A stretch of 64,000 nt of DNA from Camellia lanceoleosa (Eukaryota > Streptophyta > Magnoliopsida > Ericales > Theaceae). Location: contig CM045763.1 of the NCBI GenBank assembly GCA_025200525.1, positions 62,817,018-62,881,017 on the forward strand. Reading direction: 5' to 3'. Within the stretch, counting starts at the first letter, position 1, and each line of letters starts with the position of its first letter. Shown piece by piece: positions 49,418 to 59,360 of the stretch. The notes beneath the pieces are model-generated. The model did no database searches. It was not told the origin of the DNA and worked only from the letters and a program-made list of their open reading frames with translations. The position numbers and the translations under genes are program-made.

Positions 49418-50591
49418 ATGGCGAACAACGAAGAACTGCCTCAGTCCGCCATTGACGGACAAACTCCAGAAGGAGGTGCAAGGCGTGAAGGCCTACCTTT
49501 GGTCCCTCCCATGGCGAACCTGGAACCACAAAGGCAGAATTCCAGGAGGGATGCGAGGGGACGAAGGAGGAATAGCAGTCCTCATCCCTCTCGTTCGCAA
49601 AGCCCAGAAAGACAAAGGCGCAGAGTTGATCCTCAAATTCTGGAGGATCGCGTCAGAGAGCAAGACGAACTGATCCGTAAGATGGCGGCGGACATGGAGT
49701 CTCTGAAGCGCCAGATGAAAGGAAAAGAAGTGGCGACAGGAGAGGGGCGTAGTAAGAAGACGCCCCCTCGCCACTCAGAGGGTCATGGTAGAAACTCTAC
49801 ACCCTCTCAACCAGAGGACAGAAGCCTCAGGACAGGCGACACGCGATCCGTAACTTCCAGGACTCGTCACTCCAGGTCTGAGAGGACGAGGCCTGAGAGG
49901 TCATACACTGAAGGGAGTACCTATTGGCCTTCACGTACACACCACACGAGGTCCAGACAGACGGAATTACCTAGGTCGTCCGACCTAAGGTCCATGTTAG
50001 AAGAAAAGGCACGATGGAAGGAGGACGCCAGGGCGCGCGACCCCACAGGTTCCCTTGCGGCGATTGGCTCCTCGGACGCATGGAAGCGTCGAGGTTGGAA
50101 TGCCAAGGCCGCACTTGGCATACGAACCAACGGATAAGGCATTGGCGAGGCTGCAGACCTCACCGTTCGTCCCAGAGATTGAGAACGCGCCCCTCCCGTC
50201 AGGCTTCCTACAACCCAAATTCACGACATATGAAGGGAAGACGGACCCTTACACCCACTTAAGCCACTTTCGCCAGGTTATGGCTGTATACCAGCGGAAT
50301 GAGGCGTTGATGTGTATCCTATTCCCTTCAAGCCTCGGCGACCTAGGCTTGACTTGGTTTGAGAAGCTTCCAGAGGGCAAGATAGCCTCGGGCGCAATTG
50401 GCGAGGCGTTTGTAACACGGTTCGTAAGCGAACACGAAGACCCGGTGGAGATCGACGATTACTCTCCATCGACATGGGCGACAAGGAGACTCGAGGTCAT
50501 ACAACATCGCCATCGGGAGGCGTTCAACCAGATTGGGGATCGCCTAACTAACCTCGCCATTCTTGTGAAGACAAAAGAGGCCTTCCAATGA
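49418..50591 (+). pseudogene. gag (frameshifted)
   Basis: The likely start is ATG 49418 (MANNEELPQS..). The first part is Arg/Ser/Glu-rich and disordered with a short coiled coil (RVREQDELIRKMAADMESLK). The frame closes at 50137; a shift between about 50080 and 50135 is needed to enter the Gag domain (APLPSGFLQPKF, DPYTHLSHFRQVM, FPSSLGDLGLTWFEKLP, FVTRFVSE). A further pair of compensating shifts near 50465 and 50500 interrupts the LLSIDMGDKET segment. The protein would form the virus-like particle core of the element. Motif order matches Tat-type Gag. Confidence 0.8.
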
Positions 50592-50666
50592 ACGGTGAGG
50601 ACTCTATCACCATGACGCCACCACTCACCATGGAGGCCACGATGGAGAGAGTGCATCGGACATCGA

Positions 50667-51728
50667 GTGGAAGAGGATGGCGCTCGTGCCAAGGCAAAAA
50701 CTGGCGCGACCGCAACACTAGAGAAGAAGACCTCGGCAAAGGTCAATACGGTAGATCGCCAAAACCGAAACGGACGAAACAAGCGAGACAATGCTGAGGA
50801 CCAAGACAAGAGATGGTTAAGAGTCCGCACCGCCATAACCACGGTGTTCAAGAAACCAATCTACCGTATACTTAGCGAGATTCGAGACGAACCTTTCGTC
50901 AAGTGGCCTGCCAAGCTAGGCGAGGCACAGAAGGACTATGATGACAGATCCAGATGCACCTTCCACAAGGAAAAGGGGCACCGCACTGAGAACTGCACGC
51001 CGTTGAGGCAGCATCTGGAAGAGTTGGTAGCAGCGGGCCACCTGGATAAATACATAGAAGGAGGGGCGCAGCCAGCCCCCCAAGACCACAGCCTCCCCAA
51101 TGGAATGCCGATCGACGCCCCGCCACAAGGCATCATCAACGTAATCCATGGAGTCTTTGAACCAGAGCGTGTATGCGAGCTCAGAGGTTCAATCAAGAAG
51201 GCTGAGCACTTGAGAGAGGTGCTAAGCGCCCAACCTGTCGCGAAAAAGGGGAGGACAGAAGCCACAAACATCATGTCCTTTTCGGATAAAGACTTGGACA
51301 GAATATATTGCCCACACAACGATGCCTTGGTCGTTACTCTCCGAGTCAAGGATTTTGACGTCAAGCGGATTCTGATTGACCAAGGTAGCTCGTGCGAAAT
51401 CATGTACTACGAAACTTTCAAGCAACTCAAGTTGCAAGACAAGGACTTAGCCCCTGCCGTATCTCCTTTGATTGGATTCAATTCTATGCCGGAGTGGCCA
51501 GTCGGCAAAATCATCCTTCCAGTCGTATGGAGTGTGACGCAAGTGGAGTTCGGTGTTAAAGGTTCCTCCACCTACAACATTATCTTGGGCGTAACATGGT
51601 GCATGCCATGCGCCGTGGCATCCACCTACCACCATGTGATGCGGTTACCCAACGATAGAGGAGTGATTGAAGAAGTATATGGGGCCCAGATTATCTCCAA
51701 GCAAAGGCTTCGTCATAGCGAATGGTAG
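50667..51728 (+). CDS. gag C-terminus and aspartic protease
   Basis: An open stretch of 353 codons. The N-terminal part is Lys/Arg-rich, followed by CTFHKEKGHRTENC (about residues 93-106), the zinc-knuckle-like motif usual in Tat Gag proteins. The protease follows near residue 225: RVKDFDVKRILIDQGSSCEI, with DQGSS as active-site motif, a variant common in this lineage, then LIGFNSMPEWPVGKIILPV. It would release Gag and Pol products. It is out of frame with the preceding gag segment and with the following RT segment, so no full polyprotein can be made from this copy. Confidence 0.8.
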   Translation: MEEDGARAKAKTGATATLEKKTSAKVNTVDRQNRNGRNKRDNAEDQDKRWLRVRTAITTVFKKPIYRILSEIRDEPFVKWPAKLGEAQKDYDDRSRCTFHKEKGHRTENCTPLRQHLEELVAAGHLDKYIEGGAQPAPQDHSLPNGMPIDAPPQGIINVIHGVFEPERVCELRGSIKKAEHLREVLSAQPVAKKGRTEATNIMSFSDKDLDRIYCPHNDALVVTLRVKDFDVKRILIDQGSSCEIMYYETFKQLKLQDKDLAPAVSPLIGFNSMPEWPVGKIILPVVWSVTQVEFGVKGSSTYNIILGVTWCMPCAVASTYHHVMRLPNDRGVIEEVYGAQIISKQRLRHSEW

Positions 51729-52904
51729 TCGCTATTGCCAAAGGATATGTTCATTCGGTTGAAGAGCCGGAGAGTAATGAACTATTCGCGGATGTTGGCA
51801 AAGCGGCTGATCAAAAAGCAGTGGAGGACTTGGTAGAAGTCAGAATAGATGAAAAGAACCCGGACAAGTTCTTTCTGCTTGGTTCATCGTTGTCCAGCGC
51901 TGAGAGGCTAGAGGTCTTGGAATTTTTGACCTCTAACATCGAAGTGTTCGCCTGGACCCCGTACGACATGCCAGGCATTGATCCCAACTTCATCTGCCAC
52001 CAACTCAACGTCCACCCATCGGCAAAGGCCTATTCAACAAGACTTTCGCAGATCGACACTCCACCACGCCGAGATAGTGGCAGAAGAAGTCGGAAACTTG
52101 TTGGAAGCAGGGGCAATCAGAGAAGTGCACTATCCCAGGTGGATCTCCAACACAGTCGTAGTGCCAAAGAAGAATGGGAAGTGGCGCGTCTGCGTCGACT
52201 ATAAAACTGTCAACAAAGCATGCCCCAAGGATAGCTTCCCCCTACCAAGGATAGATCAGTTGGTGGATCTAACAGCTGGTCACAGCAGGCTAAGCTTCCT
52301 TGACGCATATAGAGGCTACCACCAGATAGCCATGCACGAACCAGATCAGGAAGTCACATCCTTCACCACTCCGAGAGGGTTGTACTGCTACAAGGTCATG
52401 CCCTTTGGCCTGAAGAATGCAGGGGCGACGTTTCAGAGAATGGTCACCAAGATGTTTGAGCCATTGTTAGGCAGAACAATGGAGGCTTACATCGACGACA
52501 TGGTGGTCAAAAGCAAGGATGCGGATGACCATCTAAGGGACCTAGATGAGATGTTCCAGATCCTGAAGCAACACAAGCTGCGCCTTAACGCTTCTAAGTG
52601 CGCATTCGGTGTAGGGTCTGGCAAGTTTCTGGGTTTCCTGGTGACCAATCGGGGTATCGAGGCAGACCCCTCCCAAATCAAAGCAATTCAAGAGTTAGAG
52701 AGGCCTAACTCAGTGAAAGAAGTGCAGCACCTCACCGGCATGGCAGCAGCACTTAACCGATTCATCAGCCGGTCTTCAGACAGATTGCGTCCATTCTTTC
52801 AGTCATTAAAAGCTAAGTTTGAGTGGGACGAAGAATGCGACCGAGCATTGGAGAGTTTGAAGGAATACATGTCTTCTCCACCACTACTTGTCACCCCATC
52901 CTGA
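51722..52904 (+). pseudogene. Reverse transcriptase domain of pol
   Basis: The leading part (51722 to about 52040) ends [20 protein letters not shown] and must shift frame near 52040 to continue in the frame from 51978. There the RT core is intact: [63 protein letters not shown], and catalytic [10 protein letters not shown]. Synthesises the element cDNA from its RNA. The frame ends at TGA 52902-52904, where CGA would be expected from the continuing alignment. Confidence 0.9.
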
Positions 52905-53564
52905 GAAGAACTCTTCCTCTACTTGATCTCAAAGGCCTTGTAAAGTGCAGTGTTGGTTCGAGCAGAAGGAATCCAACATCTACCTATCTTCTATGTCAGC
53001 AAGACATTGCTGGGAGCTGAGACAAGGTACTTGCCTCTAGAGAAGCTAGCACTGGCCTTAATGATGGCCTCCAGGAAATTGGCGCACTACTTTCACGCCC
53101 ACACCATTGTCGTTCTCACAGCCTTTCCACTAAAAGCTTTGTTTGAAAGGGCAAACTTTTATGGGCGGATTTTGAAGTGGGCAGTGGAGTTGGGACAATA
53201 CGATGTGAAGTTCCAACCCAGAACCGCAATAAAGGCCCAATCTTTGGCAGACTTCGTCGCAGAGTTCACTCCTGGAAGCCACCAAGTCTGCCCAATCGAT
53301 CTGACTGACACAACCAAACTAGGGATGGAGATTGACGCCGGAATAGCGCAACCCCTAGTCCAGGTTACTCAGCCGGAGCCCGAGGCAGACCAGAATAGAG
53401 AGGGCAAGGAGGAAGCCAACCTTACTACACCAAGTCAAAACTCACCAGCAACTAAGGACTTGAGCCCATCAGAAGACAAGGGGCAGACTGCAACTATGGA
53501 CTCTGAAGAAGACATTAGCAGCATGGAAGACCCCAAGGCATCGTCCGACCCCTCCACCTGTTGA
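52905..53564 (+). pseudogene. RNase H (Gypsy type) domain of pol
   Basis: Same reading frame as RT but interrupted by TGA at 52902 and TAA at 52941. It continues with HLPIFYVSKTLLGAETRYLP, LEKLALALMMASRKLAHYF, then LKALFERANFYGRILKWAVE and AKAQSLADFVAE-like (IKAQSLADFVAEFT). An acidic Ser/Thr/Glu linker (53330-53560) leads to the next domain. Degrades RNA in the RNA/DNA hybrid. Confidence 0.85.
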
Positions 53565-54011
53565 AAGTTGTTCGTTGGGGAGATGTGGAAGCTCTTTGTG
53601 GATGGGGCATCCAATCGACATGGAGCAGGACTCGGCATAGTCCTCATCTCTCCAGACGGCCTAGTAGTGGAGCAGGCGATCAACCTTGGCTTCCCAGCAT
53701 CGAACAATGAAGCGGAGTACGAGGCGCTTCTTGCAGGACTCAAGTCAGCAGCCTATATGAAGGCCACCGAACTCATGGTCTACAGCGACTCACAGTTGGT
53801 GGTAAATCAAATTTCTGGCGATTACGAAGCAAAGGACGACAGAATGGCTAAGTACCAAGAGCTAGTCAGAGCCGAGATCAAGAAGTTCGAAGTGGTGAGG
53901 ATAGAACAGATTGGTAGGGAGGAGAATAGTAGAAGCGGGCAGAGCCGCCTCAATGGCGAATACCATCCCCCATCCGCTATTGATGGACTATCTGCCCAGA
54001 CCAAGTATTGA
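53565..54011 (+). pseudogene. Second (archaeal/plant-type) RNase H domain
   Basis: Same frame as RT after one more TGA at 53562-53564. Contains [11 protein letters not shown] (catalytic Asp), [14 protein letters not shown] (Glu), [11 protein letters not shown] (Asp), and REEN, after which a shift (about 53930) destroys the last Asp-Ala-Leu motif. A second RNase H of this type between the Gypsy RNase H and integrase defines the Tat lineage; it is thought to have been acquired from a cellular gene. Confidence 0.85.
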
Positions 54012-55262
54012 AGACCCAGAAGCTGAAGAGGTATGTTGTGCGAAGTTAGGTCCCTCTTGGATGGATCCCATCATACTGTTCCTGAAAGACGGCACTCTAC
54101 CAGAAGATAAGAAAGAAGTAGCAGAATAAGAGCCAAGTCAACGATTTTGGCTCTCTCCATCCTTAGCACTATACAAAAGTCGTTTCGGGACCTTACTTAA
54201 AGTGTGTTCACCGGCAAGGTGGAAGCATTCTGTTCGAAATACATGAGGGTGTATCGGTGACCATCAAGGAGGAAGATCATTGGCATACCGAGCTGAGCTA
54301 TTTCACAAGGATATTGGTGGCCATACATGCAAGCGGATTAGAAGTATGTCAAAAATGTGAAAAGTGTCGAAATTTGCATCAAATACACCAACCCGCCAGA
54401 GAACTACTACCATTAACTAGCCCATGGCCTTCGCAATGTGGGGTTTAGACATAGTAGGACCACTTCCAACAGCAACAGCAACGGAAGTTCTTTCTGTGAC
54501 AGAGACTACTTTACAAAATGGGTGGAAGCAGAAGCCTTGGTATCAATCAAGGAAAAAGATGTAAAGAAGTTTGTTTGGCAGAATATCATTACTCGCTTTG
54601 GCATTCCAAAAGCATCGATTTGCATAACGGCTTTTCGGTTTAATGAGAATTTTGTGAAGAGTACAAGATAGAGTTCTACAACTCCACACCGGCATATCCC
54701 CAAGCAAATGGTCAAGCAGAAGCTTCGAACAAAGTAGTCTTGGATGGACTGAAGAAAAGGCTGGAGAAAGCCAAAGCCAAGTGGGCAGAAGAGCTCCCTT
54801 ATGTTTTATGGGCGTACCGCACCACACCTCGACGATCAACAGGAGAAACACCATTCTTCTTAGCTTATGGCATGGAAGCAGTTATCCCATTAGAAGTTGG
54901 CCTTCCTACCATTCGGAGCGAAAACTTTGATCCAGACCTAAATGGGGAAGCCATCGCCTTGGAACTTGACTTGGCAGAAGAAAGAAGAGACAAGGCATTG
55001 GTTCACATTGCCTCCTACCAGCAAGAATTGTCTAGGAAGTATAACAAACGATCCATCCAAGCGGTTCAAGATTGGCGATTGGTGCCATAAAGTAATGGGC
55101 AACACATTGGTCCCAGGAGATGGCAAGTTAGGGCCCAACTGGGAAGGTCCTTACAAAGTGGTCAGATTAGCGGGCAGAGGGGCATACCATTTGGAAGATA
55201 AGGACGGCAAAGCAATTCCTAGGCCATGGAACACTGCCAATCTTAAGTTATTTTACTTTTAA
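54012..55262 (+). pseudogene. Integrase, degenerate
   Basis: Fragments in order: SWMDPIILFLKDGTLPED, GDHQGGRSLAYRAE (zinc-finger region, damaged), SPWPFAMWGLDIVGPLPT (first catalytic Asp), YFTKWVEAEAL, IITRFGIPK, then a damaged part where the second catalytic Asp motif (..SDNG.QF) reads ICITAFRFNENF, then AYPQANGQAEASNK (catalytic Glu), LPYVLWAYRTTPRRSTGETP and the C-terminal GPNWEGPYKVVRLAGRGAYH. Several stops and shifts break it. Would insert cDNA into the genome if intact. Confidence 0.8.
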
Positions 55263-55379
55263 TATGTGTAATTTTTCACTTCATCAATAAAACTAATCAA
55301 TCCTTTTTTTTAGCATATTTGTTTCTAGTAGAAAGTAACTTTCTGTAAGTTAGTAGCATTGTAACCGTAGTTGGCCGGA

Positions 55380-55950
55380 TTAAACCAACTATGACACCTC
55401 CTAAGCCCAGGATAAGGATCCAGGCTGCAGGACGTTTGGTCGGAATAACCAAACACTATATTCTAGGTTGGCTGGAAAAACCAACTTAGAGGTTGGCTGG
55501 ATTAAACCAACACTCTTTGTACTCTTCAGCCGAAGTATGGGCATGCCTGAAGAGTGGTTGGATGGACTAAACCAACACTTTGTACTCTTCAGCCGAAGTA
55601 AGTTATATCGGCTGAAGAGTGGTTGGCTGGATTAAACCAACACTTTGTACTCTTCAGCCGAAGTATGGGCATGGCTGAAGAGTGGTTGGCTGGATTAAAC
55701 CAACACTTTGTACTCTTCAGCCGAAGTATGGGCATGGCTGAAGAGTGGTTGGCTGGATTAAACCAACTCTTTGTACTCTTCAGCCGAAGTAAGTTATATC
55801 GGCTGAAGAGTGGTTGGCTGGATTAAACCAACACTTTGTACTCTTCAGCCGAAGTATGGGCATGGCTGAAGAGTGGTTGGCTGGATTAAACCAACTCTTT
55901 GTACTCTTCAGCCGAAGTAAGTTATATCGGCTGAAGAGTGGTTGGCTAGT
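55380..55950. repeat. Tandem hairpin array in the 3' region (7 units, 63/65 bp)
   Basis: TGTACTCTTCAGCCGAAGT starts at 55518, 55581, 55646, 55709, 55772, 55837 and 55900, giving spacings 63, 65, 63, 63, 65, 63. Each unit has ACTCTTCAGCCGA, a spacer, GGCTGAAGAGT and then GTTGGCTGGATTAAACCAAC. In the 65-bp version the arms pair perfectly over 13 bp (ACTCTTCAGCCGA with TCGGCTGAAGAGT, 11-base loop), and GTTGG..CCAAC forms a second small hairpin. Diverged copies extend left to about 55365. Tandem repeats between pol and the 3' LTR are known in Tat/Ogre elements and can seed satellites. Confidence 0.9.
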
Positions 55951-56138
55951 AAGTTAGACAGCTAACCGAGATCACAGTTGCACAAATAAGTTCATAAAAA
56001 AATTCACTACAAACTCAAGCATGCAAGTGAAGAACCGGAATAAGAGTTGATAATTTTTCATTGAACAATTAAGGGAGTACAACTGGGAGGCTATAGCCCA
56101 GTTACAAGAAAGTTCAAAACAAAAGAAAAAGTACAAGT

Positions 56139-58190
56139 TCAGTCAAAGAGATCATCTATCTCGGCATCCAGATCGGCTCCAAGGTCAGCACGTACTCCGG
56201 CGTCTGCAGTCAGAGTAGTCTCGGTTGGAAGTTCGGGCGCCACGTTTTCATTCGTGGGCTCCAACCGAGCTGACTGATCGCCACCTTGCTCTTGGATAGC
56301 TTGAGTCTCGGCTGCCTCTTCATCGTCATCATCATCATCGTCGTCAGAAGAACCGAGAAATTGTTTTTGGAGTTCATCGGCATACTCTTGCAGTGAGGCC
56401 GGAATGAAGTGCTCAGGAGCATTGTAGACCTCGGTTTCAGGTCCACAACCAACCTTTTCTACTGCACCTCTCCAGCCGCACTTGAAGAATAATTCTTTTG
56501 CAGCTTCGCACTGCAGAGAGTAGCCAGCCTCGGCTTCCTTGAACCCTTCCTTGGAGGCGTCTTCAACCTTTTTCTCCAACACTGCTATTTCGGCGTTCTT
56601 CTTATTTTCAAGCTCCGCCATCTCCCATAAATATTTGTCTTTCACCTCGGTCACGGCGCGTTGTTTGTCGCCCTCAGCCGAGGTGACCAGTCCGGTCAGA
56701 CGCGCTATCTCGGCCTCTAGTTCGGCCAACCTTTGCTTCGACAGGGCCAAGCTGGCGCCCCTTATTGCGTTTATTGCATGCCTTGTTGTTTTGCGAAGCT
56801 CCATTATTTGCTTATGTGCAATGGTGTTCTTTTGAATGGCCTGCAAAGGGAAAGTTCCTTGTTAGCCGAGCTAAGAGTTGGAAAAATTAGACTGATCAAA
56901 GAAAAAAGTCTTTTACCAAAATCATGGATTTGGTGGATGACCGGATGGCCTTTAGCTCGGTGTTGAGCTGCTTGCTGTGGTGCTCCATGTCTTTGGGAAG
57001 ACAAACACCCCTGGCTAGGTTGAAGGCCAGTAGGTGATCCTTGTCAGCAACAACGGAGTCATCTTCGTCAATATCTCGGTTGTTGAAGACGAAGGGTGGA
57101 GCCCATTTGTTTTTCGGCGCAACTTGGTCAGATGATTCCGGTTGGAGGTTGAGTTCGGGGCTCGGTGGAAGAATGGGGTCAACTTCGTCAACCAAACGCG
57201 GCTCGGTCTCAGTAGTCCGGGCGCGCTTTGCTCGGCGTGAGGAGGATGGCTGTTGTGAGGGAAGAGCTACCACGGTTTCAGTGGTTCGTTGGGTTGGTGG
57301 CGCTTCGGCCCTTGTGGTTGCGGTGAGCATGGCTCTCATCTTGTTTTTCTTTGCCATCTCCTGTTCGGCTGTGAGAGGCACGAGGATAATTTCTGGCAAG
57401 GTTGGGTCCGGTTCTGGTGGGTCTTCAAGGAGGAAGTCAGTCACCCTTGCTTTGCGGCGACCGGAGTAGCGGTAAGTCGGTTCGAAGTTGAGGAGCTTAG
57501 CCCAACTTCTCTCTCGAACTCGCAGTGCGGCGCGGAGAACACCTACGTTGGGGTGGCCGTACTGGGAATGGAGGAAAGCTGAATCTGCAAAAAAATAGAA
57601 CAAGGGTTAGTTCGGTTATAGAAGGGAAAACCGAGTTAAACAAAATTAAGGAATGCAACCGAAGTATGAATACCGGGCTCTCCTTTCTTCCAGTTTATTC
57701 TTCGGCCAGGGATCTGGGCCTGAAAGTCTTCAAAATTTCCAGAAACCCAAAAGAAATCGTCGTCGTTTAAGTCCTTATCCGGTGTGTGTTTTATTATTTT
57801 TTCTCGGCCACGGCGTATTCTTAAATAATAACACCAGCCTTCGTTCTTTGACCCTATGGAGTATTGGTGTAGTATTTCGGCTAGACCGAGGTTGAGACCA
57901 GTTTGTTGGTTTAGAGCGGCTATACCCATTATTATTCGGTATGTATTAGTGGACAGTTGGGTGGGGCATAGTCTAGTTTGCCTTAAAAATTCACATATAA
58001 GGGGTTGGACTGGGAATCTGAGTCCGGTCTCTACTATGGATTGAATGGTAAAGGGGACAAAGCCTTCATTGTCCCACGGCTCTATGTCTGGTTCGGCTAG
58101 TATGAGATTTACATCGGCTGGGATTTGGTAGTCCTTCCTGAATTCGGCTAAGCCCCCTGGGGTTTCTACAAGACATCTATATTTACCCAT
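56139..58190 (-). CDS. Antisense spliced gene of the Tat element, 628 aa, Transposase_28-like
   Basis: Exons 57674-58190, 56917-57584 and 56139-56840, introns of 89 and 76 bp with GTATTC..TTTGCAG and GTAAAA..TTTGCAG. Phases fit and the sum is 1,887 nt without a stop. Exon 1 holds IPADVNLILAEPD, ETGLRFPVQPLICEFLRQTR and TYRIIMGIAALNQQTGLNL, which resembles the 'putative gypsy type transposon' domain (Pfam Transposase_28). Exon 2 is Pro/Arg-rich with basic patches (SSRRAKRAR) and WAPPFVF. Exon 3 is a long coiled coil, then eight Asp and a Glu-rich acidic tail. It lies opposite to pol, between pol and the 3' LTR. Function unknown. The start is the first ATG after a predicted leader intron; the family B copy aligns from the same region. 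Confidence 0.85.
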
Positions 58191-58284
58191 TTTATTGTAT
58201 AAGTTATGAATAAGTTACTTCGGTTGAAAAGAGTGTGCTCAGTAGCTCGGCTGAGCGCAGTGGCGTGCCTGGCAACCTAAGTCT

Positions 58285-59100
58285 GCAAAGTGAAAAGACA
58301 AGCTGTTAAGCACAGATCGAGGACCGTGCTACAGAAACAAAGCAAGAAAGGGCTAATCTTATTTCGGCTCTACAGGGTGCTATGTTATCTACATCGGTTT
58401 GCAAAGGATCATGATATCTCGGTTTGGCAGGGCATTCGGTTAGCTCGGTTTTAATATTTGGTTTCGTTATCCCGGCTGAACGTCAAGGGGCAGCTTTCTG
58501 AGTTCGGCTTGGGAACCCAGAATGCTGGCTTGGCCCCTGAAGTTTTAGCTCGGTCATGTGCTCATAAGTGGCTAGTTCGGTGGATTTTCATTTCGGTTAT
58601 TGTGGATCAGTTGATGGCCTTATGAAACTACTATGGTATGTTCTAAGTTCTAGTTCGGTTTCAGTCTGCCTAGATTTTGTATAGCAAGAACAGTATTCTA
58701 GTTCGGTTGAAGCATGTATGAAGATCAAAGAGGTGTTCTACTAGCTAGATCAGTATGTTCAAAGTGTTCTTGTGAAGTTCTTCAGAAAGTACAGATGTGG
58801 TGGAAGACAAACAAAGTGTTTTGCAGCAACACATAACATTAACAACTATGGACTGAAACGAAAGCAAAAAAAACAGATAAACAAAGAACAGATTCGTGTG
58901 TTTACCTGGTAGAGAGGCAGAGGATGAAGAAGAAGAACAGCAACAATAATGGAGGGCACGAGCTCTTGAGTTGCAGGAAGTAAGGCAAAAACAAGAGAGA
59001 GAGAAGATAAACAGAGTATGGAATGATTTTTGAAATTGAGAAGTTTGTTTTGTGTAAAAGGCAAAAAGGCGGGACTGTTCAAATGTTGCGAAGTCTGAGG
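58285..59100 (-). other. Leader exon and leader intron of the antisense gene (predicted)
   Basis: On the minus strand CTCTCTACCAG/GTAAACACACG near 58908 is a donor after a C/T-rich leader (about 58908-59090), and TTTTCACTTTGCAG near 58285 is the matching acceptor, leaving about 95 bases of leader before the ATG at 58190. A 130-codon frame across 59137-58745 overlaps this leader and looks like a by-product of its pyrimidine richness. The family B copy has a similar leader with a GTAAGT donor. Confidence 0.5.
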
Positions 59101-59124
59101 GCAGCGCTTCTGTATGAGGCCAAT

Positions 59125-59145
59125 TAGAGCCTGCCACGTGTCATG
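59125..59145 (-). promoter_or_regulatory. CCAAT and G-box motifs upstream of the antisense gene
   Basis: CACGTG (G-box) at 59135-59140 and CCAAT at 59121-59125 lie just upstream of the predicted leader exon and outside the LTR. They may belong to a promoter that serves the antisense gene separately from the LTR. This is inference from position. Confidence 0.35.
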
Positions 59146-59344
59146 GGAAGGACAAGCGTTTCAGTTTCTGCAACTGAAGAGACGTTTGACCGGACGTGCA
59201 TAGCTCGGCTTGAGTTTAGCTCGGCTGGAGAAGCTAAAAGGTTTTCAGCTCGGCCGGAATAGCTAAAGGATTATAGCTCGGTTGGATAAGCTAAAACTTT
59301 AGCCCAGTTTTATAGACAGGTAATCCCTATCATGCTGTGCAGAT

Positions 59345-59360
59345 GGAATTAAGGGGCAAT
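59345..59360 (+). promoter_or_regulatory. Polypurine tract
   Basis: GGAATTAAGGGGCAAT directly precedes the 3' LTR, like TAAGGGGCGAT in family B. Primer for plus-strand cDNA synthesis. Confidence 0.8.

Noticed and set aside
55518..55950. Regular repeats resembling a CRISPR array
   Set aside because: Units abut without unique spacers and lie in a plant retrotransposon; these are tandem repeats.
56539..57582. Plus-strand frames opposite the antisense gene
   Set aside because: No homology; the minus-strand frame is supported by splice sites and a homologue in family B.
58745..59137. Minus-strand frame of 130 codons upstream of the antisense gene
   Set aside because: Ser/Cys/Phe-rich by-product of a pyrimidine-rich leader; crosses a predicted donor site at about 58908.
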